DNA of 19,473 bases from contig CAMLRH010000015.1 of NCBI GenBank assembly GCA_946482375.1, forward strand, positions 1 through 19,473, written 5' to 3'. Below the pieces are notes generated by a model. It worked only from the letters and a program-made list of their open reading frames with translations. It ran no database searches and was not told the DNA's origin. Below are positions 17,097-19,473 of the stretch, piece by piece (positions within the stretch are counted from its first letter, which is position 1; the number at the start of each line of letters is the position of its first letter). The position numbers were made by a program, and so were the translations under genes. This stretch comes from an uncultured Caulobacteraceae bacterium. Lineage in GTDB: Bacteria > Pseudomonadota > Alphaproteobacteria > Caulobacterales > Caulobacteraceae.

Positions 17097-17185
17097 GCCG
17101 GTGACTCCAGGAACAGATGGCCGCCGAGGCGGTTTGAAGAGTTCAGCTGGCCGATGGGATGAAACCCGCGGGCCCGTTCGTTCAT

Positions 17186-17208
17186 CCTGCAGTCAAGTTT
17201 GATGCAGG
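17186..17208. promoter_or_regulatory. Interrupted palindrome in the oxygenase/ompA divergent gap
   Basis: CCTGCA-g-TCAA and TTGATGCAGG face each other across two bases, giving 10-bp arms with one bulged G. It lies 54 bases before the lipoprotein gene and 90 before the oxygenase gene. It could be an operator or an RNA hairpin in the lipoprotein leader. No regulator family was recognised. Confidence 0.35.
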
Positions 17209-17261
17209 AACTTCACCGTGCAGGCTGCGTTGTGAGCCGCGACCGCTACCTGGAGACCAAG

Positions 17262-17933
17262 ATGCAGAAGACCCCCCTTATCGCGTGCCTGCTGGCCGCG
17301 ACCGCCATGACCGCCGCCGCCTGTACGACGACCGATCCGTATACGGGTCAGACCGTCCGCAGCAACACCCGCACCGGAGCCATCATCGGCGCCGCCGTGG
17401 GCGCGGGCCTCGGCTACCTGTCCAACGACAAGTCCGAGCAGGGCCGCAAGAACGCGCTGCTGGGCGCGGGCATCGGCGCGCTCGCCGGCGCCGGCGTCGG
17501 CTCGTACATGGACAAGCAGCAGGCCGAGCTGCGCCGTCAGCTCGCCGACACCGGCGTGACCGTCACCCGTCAGGGCGACAACATCGTGCTCAACATGCCG
17601 AGCGACGTGACCTTCGCCTTCGACCGCTCGGACGTGCAGCCGCAGTTCTTCCCTGTCCTCGACGAGGTCGCCGGCACCCTGAACCAGTATCCGCAGACCA
17701 TGATCGACGTCGTCGGCCACGCCGACGCCGTGGGCTCGGACACCTACAACCAGGGCCTGTCGGAGCGCCGCGCGAGCTCGGTGGCGAGCTACCTCGTCAG
17801 CCGCAGCGTGCTGCCGGCCCGCCTGTTCGTGGCCGGCCAAGGCGAGCGCCAGCCGATCGCCTCGAACGACACCGACGCCGGTCGCGCCCAGAACCGCCGC
17901 GTGGAAATCATCCTGCGGCCGTTCACCGGCTGA
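17262..17933 (+). CDS. OmpA/Pal-family lipoprotein with glycine-zipper domain
   Basis: An envelope protein of 223 aa linking the outer membrane to peptidoglycan. A lipoprotein-type signal ends at about Cys21 (MTAAAC, a loose lipobox), followed by TTTDPYTGQ. A Gly-zipper region (GAIIGAAVGAGLGYLSNDKS ... NALLGAGIGALAGAGVGSYMD, about 40-90) comes next. The OmpA C-terminal domain (about 115-223) has VTFAFDRSDVQPQF, DVVGHADAVGSDTYNQGLSERRASSVASYL and AQNRRVEIIL. The Asp and Arg expected to bind diaminopimelate are present. This domain order matches YiaD-like proteins. ATG at 17262 has GGAG 7 bases upstream and gives a proper signal peptide; longer frames from 17199 are rejected. Its end overlaps the convergent antiporter gene by 11 bases. 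Confidence 0.93.
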   Translation: MQKTPLIACLLAATAMTAAACTTTDPYTGQTVRSNTRTGAIIGAAVGAGLGYLSNDKSEQGRKNALLGAGIGALAGAGVGSYMDKQQAELRRQLADTGVTVTRQGDNIVLNMPSDVTFAFDRSDVQPQFFPVLDEVAGTLNQYPQTMIDVVGHADAVGSDTYNQGLSERRASSVASYLVSRSVLPARLFVAGQGERQPIASNDTDAGRAQNRRVEIILRPFTG

Positions 17934-19473
17934 TCGCTTCACCTTCGGTAGCGCCCTGCGCCCCGTCGGCATCCCCGGCGGGGCGCAGTCGTTTCATGTC
18001 CTCGCGCAGCAGCCGCTCGGTGGTGCGCGACGCCTCGCGCGCGGCCAGGATGTAGGCGTCCTCCTCCTGGCCCCAAAGCGGCAGCAGCTCGTCGAAGGTC
18101 TTGCGGTCGTAGTCGCGGAAGAGGTCGACCGCCTTCTTCACCTTGGGGGTGGAATAGCCCAGCCGCTTCAGCGCCCTCGCGCCCAGCGCCAGCGCGCCTT
18201 CGAAGGCTTCCCGCTCCACCTCGTGCGCCCCATGCTTGAGGAGTTCGTAGGCGTGCGGCCGGTCCCATGCCCGCGCGATCACGGTCAGGTTGGGGAAGGC
18301 CTCTCGCGCCGTCTCGACCAGTTCGACGGCCTTGTCCTTGTCGTCGATGGCCACGATCAGCATCTTCGCCCGATCGGCCCCGGCGGCGTGCAGCAGGTCG
18401 AGCCGCGTGGCGTCGCCGTAGTGGACCGGTCGGCCGAACTTCCGCAGCACCTCGATCTGCTCGATGTCGGAATCGAGCGTCGTCGAACGCAGGCCGTTGG
18501 CCGCCAGCAGGCGCTGGACGATCTGGCCGACCCGGCCGAACCCGGCGACGATGATGTCCGGCTCGCCGTCCTCGAAAGTCGGATCTGGCCGCTCGACATC
18601 GGGAATGGCCGCGTCGGCGGCGATGGCGATCTGCTCGTAGGCGATCATGGCCAGCGGCGTCAGCGCCATGGAAACCGCGATGGCCGCGGTCAGCAGCCCC
18701 GCGAGGTCCGCCCCGATCACCCCCGCCCCGACGGTGAAGGTCAGCAGCACGAAGCCGAACTCGCCGCCCTGCGCCAGCGCCGTCGCCACGGCCGCCGCCC
18801 CCCGCGTCGGCGCCCCGAACAGGCGGGCGACGCCGAACATGACGGCGAACTTGAGCAGCATCAGCCCAAGCACAATGCCCATCAGCAGGGCAGGCTGGCG
18901 GGCCACCAGCGCCAGGTCCAGGCTCGCGCCCACGGTGATGAAGAAGAGGCCGAGCAGCAGCCCTCGGAACGGCTCGATGTCGGCTTCCAGCTCGCGCCGG
19001 AACTCGCTCTCGGCCAGCACCACGCCGGCCAGGAAGGCGCCCAGCGCCGGCGACAGCCCGACGGTCTGCATCAGCGCCGCCACGCCGATGACGATCAGCA
19101 GCGCCGAGGCGGTGAAGATCTCGCGCAGCCGCGCCTTGGCGATGAAGCGGAAGATCGGCCGCACCAGATAGCGGCCGGCGCCCACAACCACGGCCACCGC
19201 GCCCAGCACCGCCAGCGTCTGCATCCACGCCGGCATGCCGGAGATCAGGCTGGTGTGGTGCTCCGCCGCTGTCAGCTGCACCGGCGCGGTCGCCAGCAGC
19301 GGCAACAGCGCGAATAGCGGGATCACCGCCAGGTCCTGCAACAGCAGCACCCCGAACGCCGCGCGGCCTACCGGTCCCTGCCGCAGCCCCTTCTCATCCA
19401 GCGTCTGCAGCACGATGGCGGTGGAGCTCATCGACAGCACCAGTCCGACGGCCAGCGCCACGTGCCAGTCGAA
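17923..19473 (-). CDS. KefB/KefC-type K+/H+ antiporter with RCK domain, partial at window edge
   Basis: A CPA2-family antiporter; the N-terminal part lies beyond 19473, where the frame stays open (FDWHVALAVG...). Visible are membrane helices including GVLLLQDLAVIPLFALLPLL, with the QD pair typical of Kef, and the regulatory loop ELEADIEPFRGLLLGLFFITVG. In KefC that acidic loop is part of glutathione gating. A cytosolic RCK N-terminal (TrkA-N) domain follows, with the dinucleotide fold VAGFGRVGQIVQRLLAANG and an acidic residue after the next strand (TLDSD). Such systems release K+ and acidify the cell to protect against electrophiles. A KefF/KefG-type ancillary gene is not visible but could lie outside. 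The C-terminal 100 residues (from about YSTPKVKK) are charged and helical. Confidence 0.93.
   Translation of the reverse strand, partial: FDWHVALAVGLVLSMSSTAIVLQTLDEKGLRQGPVGRAAFGVLLLQDLAVIPLFALLPLLATAPVQLTAAEHHTSLISGMPAWMQTLAVLGAVAVVVGAGRYLVRPIFRFIAKARLREIFTASALLIVIGVAALMQTVGLSPALGAFLAGVVLAESEFRRELEADIEPFRGLLLGLFFITVGASLDLALVARQPALLMGIVLGLMLLKFAVMFGVARLFGAPTRGAAAVATALAQGGEFGFVLLTFTVGAGVIGADLAGLLTAAIAVSMALTPLAMIAYEQIAIAADAAIPDVERPDPTFEDGEPDIIVAGFGRVGQIVQRLLAANGLRSTTLDSDIEQIEVLRKFGRPVHYGDATRLDLLHAAGADRAKMLIVAIDDKDKAVELVETAREAFPNLTVIARAWDRPHAYELLKHGAHEVEREAFEGALALGARALKRLGYSTPKVKKAVDLFRDYDRKTFDELLPLWGQEEDAYILAAREASRTTERLLREDMKRLRPAGDADGAQGATEGEAISR

Noticed and set aside
17262..17288. Lipobox LIAC at residues 6-9 of the OmpA-like protein.
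   Set aside because: It would leave a signal peptide of only eight residues with no proper hydrophobic core; Cys21 fits better.

Overview
The window looks like chromosomal DNA of a GC-rich alphaproteobacterium, most likely a member of the Caulobacteraceae (Caulobacter, Phenylobacterium or Brevundimonas type). This rests on three things: the run rsfS-nadD-proA-proB-obg-(GNAT)-rpmA-rplU, a ribosomal protein L21 with a long Lys/Ala/Pro tail, and short GC-rich palindromic repeats in several intergenic gaps. The genus call is inference from sequence style and gene order. Coding density is very high and no gene-free stretch exceeds 300 bases.

Positions 1-6700 hold a housekeeping block on the minus strand. 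It runs from rplU (L21) and rpmA (L27) through a small acetyltransferase, the ribosome-assembly GTPase obg, the two proline biosynthesis genes proB and proA, nadD (NAD synthesis) and rsfS (ribosome silencing). The rplU promoter is clear and a rho-independent terminator follows rpmA. obg and proB overlap by 4 bases, so obg-proB-proA-nadD-rsfS is probably one operon. Palindromic repeats sit at 3-130, 597-676 and 4753-4869.

Positions 6676-8737 hold a divergent metal-homeostasis pair: a DmeF-like cation efflux protein (minus) and a COG0523/CobW GTPase with a His-rich loop (plus). The perfect palindrome between them resembles a Zur box. Positions 8847-9826 carry a lone PemK/MazF-family protein and a lone ExbD/TolR protein, both minus and separated by a terminator.

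Positions 9988-14385 are mostly plus strand: a WD40 propeller protein, a nitroreductase (minus), the monofunctional transglycosylase mtgA, and a secreted peptidyl-dipeptidase closely resembling angiotensin-converting enzyme. Positions 14387-19473 carry a cytosolic GAF-containing hybrid histidine kinase (minus), an isopenicillin-N-synthase-like 2OG-Fe(II) oxygenase (minus), an OmpA/Pal-type envelope lipoprotein (plus) and a KefB/KefC-type potassium/proton antiporter (minus, cut by the window edge).

I saw no CRISPR array, prophage, insertion sequence, rRNA or tRNA, and nothing that amounts to a clearly undescribed multi-gene system. The most useful leads are the Zur-like operator between the metal genes, the likely non-canonical CTG start of rsfS, the two gene 3' ends built from repeat elements, the two-hairpin rplU leader, and the partnerless toxin and ExbD genes.
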